A DNA stretch of 64,000 nucleotides from Aphrocallistes beatrix. Taxonomy: Eukaryota; Porifera; Hexactinellida; Sceptrulophora; Aphrocallistidae. The stretch spans positions 1,496,096-1,560,095 of the forward strand of contig OY725499.1 of the NCBI GenBank assembly GCA_963281255.1, read 5' to 3'. The position numbers and the translations under genes were made by a program. This document shows positions 33,693 to 44,608 of this stretch, one piece after another; the stretch's first letter is position 1; each line of letters begins with the position of its first letter. Below the pieces are notes generated by a model, which was not told the DNA's origin, made no database searches, and saw nothing but the letters and a program-made list of their open reading frames with translations.

Positions 33693-34277
33693 TGTATTGC
33701 TCTAGGTGTCTAGACCTACTGCCTCCCCATTTAGCTAATTGTACAGTATGTATCTCTCCCTACATGGACACCCAATTTCAGATAAATCCTTCTTAGGACA
33801 CCGACTGCTCATAAAGATTGGCGCCGGCCATGGAATTCTTTTACAACAAAATTATATGATATTTTATGAGGAATTTGTGGGGCAAGCCGCCCAAGGAGAC
33901 CCTGGTCTTCAACTGAAACTGAAACTGAAATTGAATTTGATTTTAATTTCAGTTAGCAGAAATAGCAACGCGGCGCATTTATGGGATGTCTAGATGGCGA
34001 TTGCATGATAAAAACGGAGGGAAACTGAGGTATCTCAATGATAAATTTAATAGATGTTGCAAATATTGAGGAATCATTATCACCCGATGCCTAATAAACC
34101 ATTCGTCTCAAGTGAACAGTATCTATCTATTCTCCTTTCAAGTTGACACTTTTAACACCTACTCGAGGTGAAAGAATTATGAAATTTTGGATGAAAACTA
34201 TTAGGGCAACATAGTAAAGCATAATTATACAAATGTAGCATTAAATATTGTTCGATGAGTAATCGTCAAATAACAAT
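33693..34277. other. Unassigned sequence
   Basis: A plus-strand 84-codon frame (33739-33993) contains GHPISDKSFLGHRLLIKIGA and a low-complexity LKLKLKLNL. There is no recognised family. A short CAACTGAAACTGAAACTGAA tandem lies at 33918. Confidence 0.35.
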
Positions 34278-34827
34278 ATCCTTACTATTAAAACTCGATT
34301 AATGTTTGTGCATGTGTATATATATATATGTACAAGCGCGCATCGCATGCTTGCGCTGCGCGACAGGCGAACACTTTGTGTCCGCCGGAGGCTCCCCTCG
34401 GTCGCCTGCGGTAACCATTGATTAATTATATGGGAGATAACATCTCTAAATACATCTGCCCTACTGTTATAATCGATATCGCACGAAAAATCACCAAAAT
34501 TATCAATTTTTAAAATTTTGATGCATAATGATGACGTCATAACAAAGTGATGAGTCATCATTTTTTGATGATAGTTGCATCATTTGTGCGATATGTTAGT
34601 ATACATATTCAATTAAATTTTCAGCCTTCTATCTCCTATAATGGCTGAGTTATGCCCGAATAACTGTGTTGCTTAACTTTTAAAAATGTGACAATGACGT
34701 CATAATTCCATGATGAGTCGACATTTTGGTCTGAGCTCAGAACTTACTGGAGCCATAGCCAAAAAATTCCCACATGCCAAAAATCAGCTTTCTGTGTCGG
34801 GCAGTTTCTTCAATCAATTCGTTACAG
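34278..34827 (-). mobile_element. Family A MITE, copy 7
   Basis: Left terminal repeat ATCCTTACTATTAAAACTCG, TA spacer, then the full reverse core to CAATTCGTTACAG. It is joined back-to-back with the next copy. TGACGTCA near 34530 and 34695. Confidence 0.85.
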
Positions 34828-35298
34828 ATATCTGTCACACAAAAAGCTGATTTTTGGCATGTGGGAGTCTTTTGGTTATGGCTCCACTAAGTTCTGAGCT
34901 CAGACGAAAATAGCGACTCATCATGGAATTATGAAGTCATTGTCACCTTTTTTATTATTAGAAATTTCAGTTTTTCGACCATAATTCAGCCATTTTAGGT
35001 GATAGAAGGCTAAAATTTTAATTGAATTTGAATATTATTATACTACACATATGATGCAACTATCAAAAATGATGGCTCATCACTTTGTTATGACGTCATC
35101 ATTATGTATCAAAATTTTAAAATTTGTCAAATTTGGTGATTTTTCGTGCGATATCGATTATAACAGTAGGACAGACGTATTTAGAGATGTTATCTCTCTT
35201 ATAATTAATCAATATGACCTCAGGTGCCCAAAGGGCGCCTCCGGCGGACATAAAGTGTAGGCCAGCTGCACAGCGCAAACAAGCGAAGCGCGCTTGTA
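34828..35298 (+). mobile_element. Family A MITE, copy 8 (inverted partner of copy 7)
   Basis: Starts within the first 30 bp of the core (CACACAAAAAGCTGATTTTT) and runs to AAGCGCGCTTGTAA. Together with copy 7 it forms an inverted dimer of about 1 kb. TGACGTCA near 35092; the first site is mutated to TGAAGTCA. Confidence 0.85.
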
Positions 35299-37014
35299 AC
35301 ATGAATATTCATTAAAACGAGTCAAAATAAATATTGGACATTTATCCGTTGAAATTTTTCTCTTAACTCATTTCATTATGAAGTTTTCAACTTATAAACA
35401 TTTGCATAGTATCTCCATTTATATAGATATCCATAATCATATTACTCCTGCTGAGGAATTATTGGGTAGTAGTATAATTATGTGAATATTAATAGCTATA
35501 AATCAAAACTTATTGTAATTTGTTGTGAATTCGTATCAATGGAAAATAAAATTTCAATAATAAACTTTGAGTATCGTTCTCACACTAGCTTTGAGCCATT
35601 ATTGTTAGACTCGAGTCAACATAATTTAAATTGCATTTTATTATATGAAATGAATAATTATTTACTAAATAAGGATTGTAAAAATGGATAGGTCAAGGAA
35701 AAAATTGCAAATGAAAGTGTCAAAATTGTCCTACTTTTTAGCTGAAGAGTAAAAGATTTAGGGTCATATTTATGGAATCTGAGTTGACCCCATGTCTAGC
35801 CTTCAATTTGTTCCATTTTGTCCTTTCGTGCTGGATCGAATATCGTACCCGAGGTGCACACATCATTCTCACAGCACCTAGTATTCCGAAAATTCATACA
35901 GTATACTCTAATTGTTTAGCCAAGAGGAAAATGATGAAAAAATGTGTCAGCAAACTAAAAAAAAACATATTATAGCCACTAATTTCAGGAGTTGGAATAC
36001 TATAGTAGAAAATTGGTAAACTAAAAACTCAGGGGTTAAAAAACAAATTTCACTTTAATTGCCACTGAAAGTGTGATTTCTGGCAGGTAATTAAAGAACT
36101 ACGAATAATTATACTATTGAATCGCTGATTATGCTGGGAAATTGCTTAGGCGATTCTTTTATTCCTTTTGGGACGAATCTTTGAGACAGTGAGAAGATCT
36201 GACTGCAATAAGTCAAATAAAAACATCTTATATTGATATTATATATGAATAATTTAATCTTTGCAAATAGGTTGTGTACAATATCTGATGTGCTTATCAT
36301 AAGCAACTAAACCTTTTTATGAAAAGGACTTCATGCCTATATCATCAAAATATTCAAAAACCTTTGGGTGCCAAAATTTTGGCATTGAGCAACAAACTAC
36401 AAATGGATATTATTGAAATTTTGGAGTGCACAATCCTTTGTTGTAGCATTAATCAGTGTTTTTCATAATATCTTATTTCTCATAATGGGAATCAAAGCAG
36501 AATAGATTCAACTTTAACACATAATTTTCAAGCATCCTGAATATGGCGAGACTTTAAAGTAGCATAACTCGCAAAGTCGGTCTTGTATCTTAAAGTTGAG
36601 ATCACCCTGGCTCGATTCCTGACAAGAGAGTGATGAAAGTATAAAATTGGGCTGAACTATGTTGCCACAAAGGATTGAGGACGGGAAAATTTTTAAAAAG
36701 ATTCCCTTGCAAGTTTTTGCTCCATGTGAAAAAAAGTATATAATGTAGGCAATGGCCATATAAATATACCAATAGTTGATAATGTTAGGTTGCTTAGTTA
36801 GCTACGACGCTCGGAATTTTGGTGGCTTGTAATAATTGCCACTAAACCACCAGATTTTTGAGTACTCAAAAAGATATACCTAAACTATTCATACCTTACG
36901 TATACACCCCCAATTGCTTGAAATCTGAAGTTAATATCCCTACGTAAATTGCAAGATTCTACAACACGCGAACAAGGTATTTGGACACTTAATTATTTCA
37001 CATGCAAATAGTCC
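35299..37014. other. Intronic sequence, nothing recognised
   Basis: About 1.7 kb without a recognisable repeat family or gene. Several frames of 60-80 codons occur on both strands without motifs or splice support. Confidence 0.35.
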
Positions 37015-37858
37015 TGTTGTATGAGGGTTTACTTACCATGACCATTTACTTACCTCTATTACATGGACCAGGGATATATTCCAGCCATGACGGTTTACTT
37101 ACCATCTTTGTTATGGCTTCACACTTTATACTTCCTATTACACAACTACATTTTATTAGTATTCACATCGGAAACAATTAATTACTTAAACCCTGAGTTA
37201 AACATTAAGGATTATTTACTGTTAGCAGGATGCATTTGATTTAATTGAAATATAAATAATGAAAAGTCTAAAATAATCTAAAACATGGATTAAAAAGTAA
37301 CTATTATTCTATAACAATTGCATCACTAAACTATATGAATTGTAAAAAGAAGAATATCGACAATGTATGAGGTCAATCACTGGCTCATAGTGATAATCAG
37401 AGTGGTTAGCTAAATAAAGAGCTGGATTGCTGTACTTATGGTAGTCGGAACAATATCTATACCACGTTGAATGGCATTCTTTTCTTCTCGGATGAGAGTG
37501 GAGATTAGGTACGAATATGTCAACACTAAGCATTTTAGAAAAATTTTTGTAATCCAAAATATCCATTCTAATAATATTAGGGGAAAAGATATAGAAATTA
37601 TTCAATAGTAAATCGATATAACAAAATTAATAAAGCATTATGATAATATCCGATATCATGTTCCAGCATATTTTACCGAATGCACTTCATTTTCCTGAAA
37701 TACATGTGAATACTAATAAAATGTAGTTGTGTAATAGGAAGTATAAAGTGTGAAGCCATAACAAATAAGGTAAGTAAACCGTCATGGCTGGAATATATCC
37801 CTGGTCCATGTAATAGAGGTAAGTAAATGGTCATGGTAAGTAAACTGTCATACAACAG
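37015..37858. mobile_element. Small element with about 150-bp TIRs and an OTU remnant
   Basis: Left TGTTGTATGAGGGTTTACTT and right AAGTAAACTGTCATACAACA are inverted. The arms continue with repeated TTTACTTACCATGACC, CATGGACCAGGGATATATTC and TTATGGCTTCACACTTTATA. TGT...ACA termini, 4-bp flanks GTCC/GTAC and the OTU fragment inside would fit a non-autonomous Ginger1-like element. The superfamily is inference. Confidence 0.7.
37325..37605 (-). pseudogene. OTU-type cysteine protease, C-terminal part
   Basis: Minus-strand reading SVDIFVPNLHSHPRRKECHS, then WYRYCSDYHKYSNPALYLAN, then HYEPVIDL. The final HYEPV with preceding LYLANHSD matches the catalytic-His region of OTU domains in transposon proteins. 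VDIFV and the Trp before it match the strand upstream. The DGNC block is absent. The rest of the protein was probably deleted when the element became non-autonomous. Confidence 0.6.
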
Positions 37859-38318
37859 TACTAAATGAGTCTATTTATGAAGGCGAATACATTTAAACGC
37901 TAAGATTACAGCTACTTGTTTTCGGATTCGATATAAATACATCCAATTTTTTCCTAGATGGATATTTCAACTCAATTGTTCGTTAAATACAGTATAAAGC
38001 TTTTCATTCTGACCAATAAAATAATTATAACTACGAAAGTAGTAACAGGACATACCTTTTAAACTCGCAGAGCAAAAGTATTGAGTCCATCATAAATGAG
38101 GATACAATTGTTTGAACGATGACAATTTTAATCGACCAAGTTGGAAGTTATCTAAGGAATAGTCATTATGCGCAAATCTGAGGTAGTGGTGAATCTAATA
38201 TAAATTTATAATGCATCAATCTCAAATTGCAATGCGCATGTAAACAACACAATTGAATAATTTACAATATATCAAATAGAGTTTTCAAATTAAAAAAAAA
38301 TTGAATTAATAACACTAC
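37859..38318. other. Intronic sequence downstream of host exon 2
   Basis: AT-rich; nothing recognised. Confidence 0.35.
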
Positions 38319-38590
38319 CTTTTTCAAAAATGGAAAAAAGGAGAATTTTGAACCGGAGGGTTTTGAATAACGACGCTTTGAAAAGTGATGAGGAGAGTGC
38401 GATAATTTGTTCTCATATTTTGCACCAAAAGAGGAAAATTGTTCTAAGTGAGAACCTTCATCCAATACTGATATAGAATTATCAGCGTAAGATACATTAT
38501 CATTAATAGGTAAAGTCGAATAATGAGCAGATCCAGTTAAGATATCTTTGGGTGAATATAATTCTGGAATATCTATCAAGAATTGAATAG
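38319..38590 (-). CDS. Putative host gene, exon 2 (internal)
   Basis: Minus-strand 272-bp segment between acceptor TATTTTAAG (exon starts at 38590) and donor AAAAAG|GTAGTG (exon ends at 38319). It begins with two bases completing the codon left by exon 1 (giving Ala) and ends in phase 0, as exon 3 requires. Translation starts IQFLIDIPELYSPKDILTGS, contains YADNSISVLDEGSHLEQFSS, and ends in a basic stretch HHFSKRRYSKPSGSKF then FPFLKK. No recognised domain; the basic patch could be a localisation signal (speculation). Confidence 0.6.
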
Positions 38591-38697
38591 CTTAAAATAT
38601 AATCATCAAAATTATATTTAATATTTTCAATTCATCAAAACATTATAATTATCAAAAAAGATGAATATAAAAGACCTTATATAGTTATAGTAAATCC

Positions 38698-39304
38698 ATC
38701 CTTACTATTAAAACTCGATTAATGTATATATGCGTATATATATATATATATATACGTATATATAGTATACAAGCGCGCTTCGCGCTTGCTTGCGCTGCGC
38801 GGCTGGCGGACACTTCGTGTCCGCCGGAGGCTCCCTTCGGTCGCCTGGAGGTAACATTGGTTAATTATAAGGGAGATAACATCTCTAAATATGTCCATCT
38901 TAGTGTTAAAACCGATTTCACTCGAAAAATCACCAAATTTGTCAATTTTAAAATTTTTGATGCGTAATGATGACGTCATAACAAAGTGATGAGTCATCAT
39001 TTTTTGATGATAGTTTTATGACATGTGAATAATATCAATATACAGATTCTATTAAAATTTCAGCCTTCTATCTCCTATAATGGCTGAGTTATGCCCGAAT
39101 AACTGTGTTGCTTAACTTTTAAAAATGTGACAATGACGTCATAATTCCATGATGAGTCGACATTTTGCTCTGAACTCAGAACCTACTGGAGCCATAGCCA
39201 AAAGACTCCCACATGCCAAAAATCAGCCTTCTGCGCCCGGCAGTTTCTTCAATCAATTCGTTACAGATATATATATACAATCATCGAGTTTTAATAGTAA
39301 GGAT
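38698..39304 (-). mobile_element. Family A MITE, complete copy (607 bp)
   Basis: The reference copy. Left terminal repeat ATCCTTACTATTAAAACTCG, TA spacer, reverse core (CAAGCGCGCTTCGCGCTTGC to AATTCGTTACAG), TA spacer, right terminal repeat CGAGTTTTAATAGTAAGGAT. Terminal repeats are about 21 bp exact. TGACGTCA near 38969 and 39137. The next copy begins immediately after it. Confidence 0.9.
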
Positions 39305-39448
39305 ATATCTGTAACGAATTGATTGAGGAAACTGCCAGGCACAGAAAGCTGATTTTTGGTATGTCAGGGTCTTTTGGCTATGGCTCCACTAAGTTCTGAG
39401 CTCAGAGCAAAATGTCGACACATCGTGGAATTATGACGTCATTGTCAC

Positions 39449-39972
39449 CATAGGCGTCGTAACCCACCCGGTTACCCGGCAATTGCCAGGCGGCCCAGAG
39501 TGAATGCTGGGTACTACCCGGCAGGCCGGGTGCTACCCGGTCTAATGCCGGGTACTACCCGGTAAANNNNNNNNNNNNNNNNNNNNNNNNNNNNNNNNNN
39601 NNNNNNNNNNNNNNNNNNNNNNNNNNNNNNNNNNNNNNNNNNNNNNNNNNNNNNNNNNNNNNNNNNNNNNNNNNNNNNNNNNNNNNNNNNNNNNNNNNNN
39701 NNNNNNNNNNNNNNNNNNNNNNNNNNNNNNNNNNNNNNNNNNNNNNNNNNNNNNNNNNNNNNNNNNTGATCGGGTACAACTCGGTAAAAAGCTTAGTGCT
39801 ATTATGTAATTGGCTGTTACTAATTCCTCATGTAGATCAAGGGTTCACGGCCCATTTGGCTGACGGTAACGCTGGATCAGCTGAAGATACAGCCCGATTA
39901 ACTGACTGAACGGCCCTAGATTATTGTGGCCGGGCAGTCCAATGGTAGGATATAAAGTTTACGACGCCTATG
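39449..39972. mobile_element. hAT-type MITE in family A, with assembly gap
   Basis: Ends CATAGGCGTCGTAACCC and GTTTACGACGCCTATG are inverted, and the 8-bp duplication ATTGTCAC (39441-39448 and 39973-39980) is exact. The left half carries tandem GGGTACTACCCGG motifs and leads into 200 N at 39567-39766, so its true length is unknown. It is more GC-rich than its surroundings. Confidence 0.85.
39567..39766. other. Assembly gap (200 N)
   Basis: Exactly 200 undetermined bases, probably a placeholder. It starts within a GC-rich GGTACTACCCGGT tandem repeat, which probably caused the gap. Confidence 0.99.
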
Positions 39973-40381
39973 ATTGTCACATTTTTAAAAGTTAAGCAAT
40001 ACAGTTATCCGAGTAAAACTCAGCCATTATAGGAAATAGAAGGCTGAAATTTTAATAGAACCTCACATATGATACTCACATATGATACAACTATCATCAA
40101 AAAATGATGACTCATCACTTTGTTATGACGTCATCATTACTTATTAAAATTTTATAAATTGATAAATTTTGTGATTTTTCGTGCGATATCAATTATAACA
40201 GTAGGATGGAAGTATTTAGAGATGTTACTTCCCTTATAATTAACCAATGTGACCCCAGGCGACCGAAGGGAGCCTCCGGCGGACACAAAGTGTCCGCCAG
40301 CCGCGCAGCGGAAGCAAGCGAAGCGCGCTTGTACTATTAAAACTCTATTAATGTGCATGTATACAGATAAATATATATATA

Positions 40382-41325
40382 CAGTGAAAACCGGTTATAA
40401 GAACATTGTTGGGAGTTGAAAAAAATGTTCTTATAACCGGTATGTTCTTAGAGCAGTATTTCTGTTATAAGAACATGTTCTTATAACCGATATAAGAGGT
40501 CAGATATGTCGGATATAAGAACAAATTTTGTTATTTTTATCGGTTAAGGAAATATGTATTGGTTGATTTGGTACATACGTACCATATGTTGAGTGTAACT
40601 ATACTGTACACGTACACTACCTACAATACTACAGCAAAAAAATGATAACTTGACTACTAATAGTTTAGAAATTATTGATAGAATGTTCTTATAACCGGTA
40701 TGTTCTTATAGCAGTATTTCTGTTACAAGAACATGTTCTTATAACCGATATAAGAGGTCAGATATGTCGGATATAAGAACAAATTTTGTTATTTTTATCG
40801 GTTAAGGAAATATGTATTGGTTGATTTGGTACATACGTACCATATGTTGAGTGTAACTATACTGTACACGTACACTACCTACAATACTACAGCAAAAAAA
40901 TGATAACTTGACTACTAATAGTTTAGAAATTATTGATAGAATGTTCTTATAACCGGTATGTTCTTATAGCAGTATTTCTGTTACAAGAACATGTTCTTAT
41001 AACCGATATAAGAGGTCAGATATGTCGGATATAAGAACAAATTTTGTTATTTTTATCGGTTAAGGAAATATGTATTGGTTGATTTGGTACATACGTACCA
41101 TATGTTGAGTGTAACTATACTGTACACGTACACTACCTACAATACTACAGCAAAAAAATGATAACTTGACTACTAATAGTTTAGAAATTATTGATAGAAT
41201 GTTCTTATAACCGATATTAGATGTTCTTATAACCGGTTCTGTTTAATTAGCAATGCATAGAAAAAAATCCGTTCCCAAATAAATGGTTCTTATAACTGAC
41301 ATGTTCTTATAACCGATATCCACTG
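40382..41325. mobile_element. Tigger-type MITE containing three 258-bp tandem units
   Basis: TA-flanked. Left CAGTGAAAACCGGTTATAAG, right CTTATAACCGATATCCACTG. Three nearly identical 258-bp units start at 40425, 40683 and 40941, each opening with ATGTTCTTATAACCGGTATG; a fourth begins at 41199 and ends early. Each unit also contains GTACATACGTACCATATGTT. It has no coding capacity. Confidence 0.9.
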
Positions 41326-41541
41326 TACATATATAAGCTCGCTTCGCCTGCTTGGGCTGCGCTGCTGGCGTACACTTTGGGCGCCTGTAGTAACATTCAT
41401 TAATAATACGTCTGTACTACTGTTATAATCGATATCGCAAAAAAATCAACAAATTTGTCAATGTTTAAAATTTTGATGCGTAAGGATGACGTCATAACAT
41501 AATATTTTTATTTAAAGTTGTAATACATGTTAAAACTATTA

Positions 41542-42307
41542 CTTAGGGCATTCAAAAAGTTCTCATCCCAAATCTGTATCTCAAATGATAGTGAAAATAG
41601 GATATTTTCTATTTGTCTATTGTATTCCTTAGGGGATCAGCTTCCAATTTGTATATTGGTTTATTTTACAAGGACAATTGTTGTGGTTCCTACATTATAT
41701 TTTTGTACATCGGTTTAAGGTAGTCCCTTTGAACGTGATTTTTCGGGTTCCCTTTGATATATTTCAGTTCTGAGCAAATTTAGATTAAAACTGATCCCTC
41801 CATCGAATTCTACGCATCAACTAACATATAGATTGAATTTTCTGAAGTATTATAGTTTGAGGCTGAGGGAATACTATGTTTTGAAGTGGTTTACTACCAT
41901 TTTTGTCCCACTTTTTGAGTGGCGAAAATTGACAAAAAATCCACTAAAAGTAGCATGATATTTTTTCAACACGAGCAATACTATTGAACACCTCCCGTTT
42001 ACTTTTTCACATTGGTTCTTAATTATTTAACCTTTTAATGACCTTATTCTACGATTTTCACAACTTTTATTCTCCAAATTTAGTTTTAAGCCATTTTCAA
42101 TGGGGAGATTCCAACTTTTCGACACTACCCTAAACCGATGCACAAAAAATCTAATGTAGGAACCACAATAATTGTCCTTTTAAAATAAACCAATATCTAA
42201 ATTGGAAGCTGATCCCCTAAGGAATACAATGGACAAATCGGAAATATCCTATTTTCACTATCATTTGAGATACAGATATGAGATGAGAACTTTTTGAATG
42301 CCCTAAG
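41542..42307. mobile_element. 766-bp palindromic MITE, copy 2
   Basis: Same length and orientation as 22178-22943, also flanked by TA. By eye the two differ at about two bases (AATATA/AATCTA and TTGCCC/TTGTCC near the right arm). The plus-strand frame at 41527-41718 is not a gene. Confidence 0.92.
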
Positions 42308-42663
42308 TAATATACACATTCTATTAAAATTTCAGCTTTCTATCATTTAAAATGGCTGAGTTAAGTGGAAAAACTGAAACTTCTAATTACAAAAAAGGTT
42401 ACAATTACGTCATAGTTCCATGATAAGTCGACATTTTGGTCTGAGGTCAGAACTTAGCGGATCCATAGCCAAAAGACTCCCACATGCCAAAATACTTCCT
42501 GTGTCAGGCAGTTTCTTCAATCAATTCGTTACAGATATATATAGTATATATATATTTAAATATATACATAGTACATACACACACAAACATTACAAACTTC
42601 CAGGCACGGAAAGGTGATTTGGGACACGTGGGAGTCTTTTAGCTAAGGCTCATCATGGAATTA

Positions 42664-43510
42664 CATTGTGTTCGGAAATTATTGATACTAAAGTTTAACT
42701 TAATGTAGTATCAAACTCGTACTTGGTAAGAGTATTATAATTTCAGGATAACTTCATTTATGCATTTTGTTACTCTACATATATTTATTGTTTTGAGTTA
42801 CACTATCAAACCATGTGATTAACCAGCATCTATTCTGGAATGCAAACTCTTTCTTTATCTTAGTTTTTGTTAAAATCCCAACCACTATTTGCTATAGTAT
42901 AGCAATGTTTTCTTCTATACCGCTTAATTGGTTATAGAAATATGTAAGAATGTACATATCTTGCGGTTGTGCAATTCTTGAGGATTTGTTCGAATGATTC
43001 GGCAAGATATAGGCTCTGAAAGTCAGAATTAGGGGTGCGTCAGTGATTACTCTACAAAAATCAAATTTCTCGAGTAAAAAAATTCAATTTGAGAAAATAT
43101 AATTGTATTTGTGGTTAATCCCCACAAATAGCATTAATTATTAGTTATTCCATTACTTTAAACAAGTTAAGTTCAGAATTGTGAATTTTATGGGCAAATT
43201 CCACTTTTACGTTATTATTCTCTGCGAGCGTCAATCACACCCCTAATTCTGACTTTCAGAGTCTATATCTTGCCGAATCCTTTGAACAAATCCTCAAGAA
43301 TTGCACAACTACAAGATATGTACATACTTAGATATTTCTAGAACTAATTAAGCGGTATAGAAGAAAACATTACTATACTATAGCAAATAGTGATTGGGAT
43401 TTTGACAAAAAATGAGACAAATAATGAGTTTGCATTACAGAAAAGATGCTGGTTAATCACATGATATGATAGTTTGACTCAAAACAATGTATATATAGTA
43501 AGAAAATAAG
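42664..43510. mobile_element. Palindromic MITE (CAGTGTGTTCGG family), older truncated copy
   Basis: Begins CATTGTGTTCGGAAATTATT and follows the element at 30073-30930 through both arms (AGCAATGTTTTCTTCTATAC, TTGAGGATTTGTTCGAATGA) to about AACAATGTATATATAGTAAG. The right terminus is missing. Confidence 0.8.
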
Positions 43511-43572
43511 AAATTAGTAAGTTGAGAGGCTAAGTCACGATTCCAAATTCAAACATATATGACCACCTTAAT

Positions 43573-43621
43573 ATGGCCCTTCCAGCGCAACACCAAGAGT
43601 AAAATCACGGCTACGCCACTG
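43573..43621. mobile_element. hAT terminal fragment
   Basis: Ends AAATCACGGCTACGCCACTG, the reverse complement of a hAT-like start CAGTGGCGTAGCCGTGATTT. No partner end was seen. Confidence 0.55.
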
Positions 43622-43706
43622 TTTCAATTCAAAATAAACTATGACTTATATTTGTCAAACCAACGATTTTATTGCTAGTTAAGAACTGTTATATTTAATT
43701 GAAACA

Positions 43707-43896
43707 CAGTATAACTCGGATAAGAAGTACCCCTTCGGGAAGGAATTATTAGTAAGTACTATCCTTAAGTACGTACTAACCGAGTTAATACTACATAGAA
43801 ATATATATAATATACAGATGGATTTTAAATCAGAGAAATAAGTACGTACTAAACAGAAGCACGTATTATCCGAGTACAACTAACTGAGTTCCACTG
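43707..43896. mobile_element. Tigger-type MITE, 190 bp
   Basis: Left CAGTATAACTCGGATAAGAA, right TACAACTAACTGAGTTCCACTG (last 20 bases conserved). The inside carries ATAAGAAGTAC and AAGTACGTACT motifs in inverted pairs. The right flank is TA; the left flank is CA, probably mutated. Confidence 0.7.
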
Positions 43897-43898
43897 TA

Positions 43899-44421
43899 GT
43901 TTAAATGGTTCATTGTGACGAAACAACTTATATTATGGTTTCTAGTATGTAACACTGGTCTTAGGTCTAGTAACATGTATAGGAACTCATTTATTGACAG
44001 AATTCAATGACGAAAATAATTATTTTACATTTCTAGAAAAAGAATAGAAAACATGGAACATATTAACCTTAAACTTTTGCGAAGAGAGGAAACACAACCA
44101 AAACAGTATTTTTTGTACTGAGCTTCCCATAAAGTATTAAAACATTAATCGAATATAATATTATTGGAAGCATAATAAAAAGCAGAAGAATTCTCTGGGA
44201 ATATTTGAATCTTCCAGACCATTTGAGGACGATTTTTTAAATATTTAACTTTTTCTCTCACATTTGGCTCTGACGATATAACCTATTATATCCAGAAAAG
44301 GGCACACCCTAAAATGAAAAAATGTTACTTACTCGATATTAGCATATCATTTGAAAGAAAAGGCAAAAATTTGAGGCGCTGCACCTTCCACTTTATAATT
44401 TCTGTTCAGAGGGGTACCTAA
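43899..44421. other. Sequence with no recognised feature
   Basis: AT-rich spacer upstream of host exon 1's intron boundary region; no gene or repeat seen. Confidence 0.35.
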
Positions 44422-44423
44422 TA

Positions 44424-44608
44424 CAGTCATGGTCGTATATTATGAACCCGCTTAATATTAATATTCGTTTATTATGAACTAACCTCCTGGTCCCAATTTC
44501 ATTTCTTAGATAGGATTTGTATTGAATCAAGTTCGCTTAATATGAAGCATCTTTATTATGAACATATCTTTTGGCCCCCTGGTGGTTCACAATAAGCGAC
44601 CCTGACTG
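44424..44608. mobile_element. 185-bp Tigger-type MITE, copy 1
   Basis: TA on the left. Left CAGTCATGGTCGTATATTAT, right CACAATAAGCGACCCTGACTG. Internal ATTATGAAC motifs repeat. A second copy of equal length lies in inverse orientation at 58418-58602. Confidence 0.85.

Larger units (their letters stand above)
39305..40333 (+). mobile_element. Family A MITE, copy 10, split by a hAT MITE
   Basis: Core from CTGTAACGAATTGATTGAGG to GCGAAGCGCGCTTGTA, interrupted at 39449-39972. It is in inverted back-to-back arrangement with copy 9. TGACGTCA near 39434 and 40127. Confidence 0.9.
40334..42533 (-). mobile_element. Family A MITE, copy 11, with two nested insertions
   Basis: A left terminal repeat (ACTATTAAAACTCTATTAAT) and AT spacer at 40334-40381, the core from 41330 (CTCGCTTCGCCTGCTTGG) to 41541 and from 42308 to ATTCGTTACAG at 42533. 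It is split by a Tigger-type MITE in the spacer and by the 766-bp MITE in the core. The GC-rich end is decayed. Confidence 0.8.
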
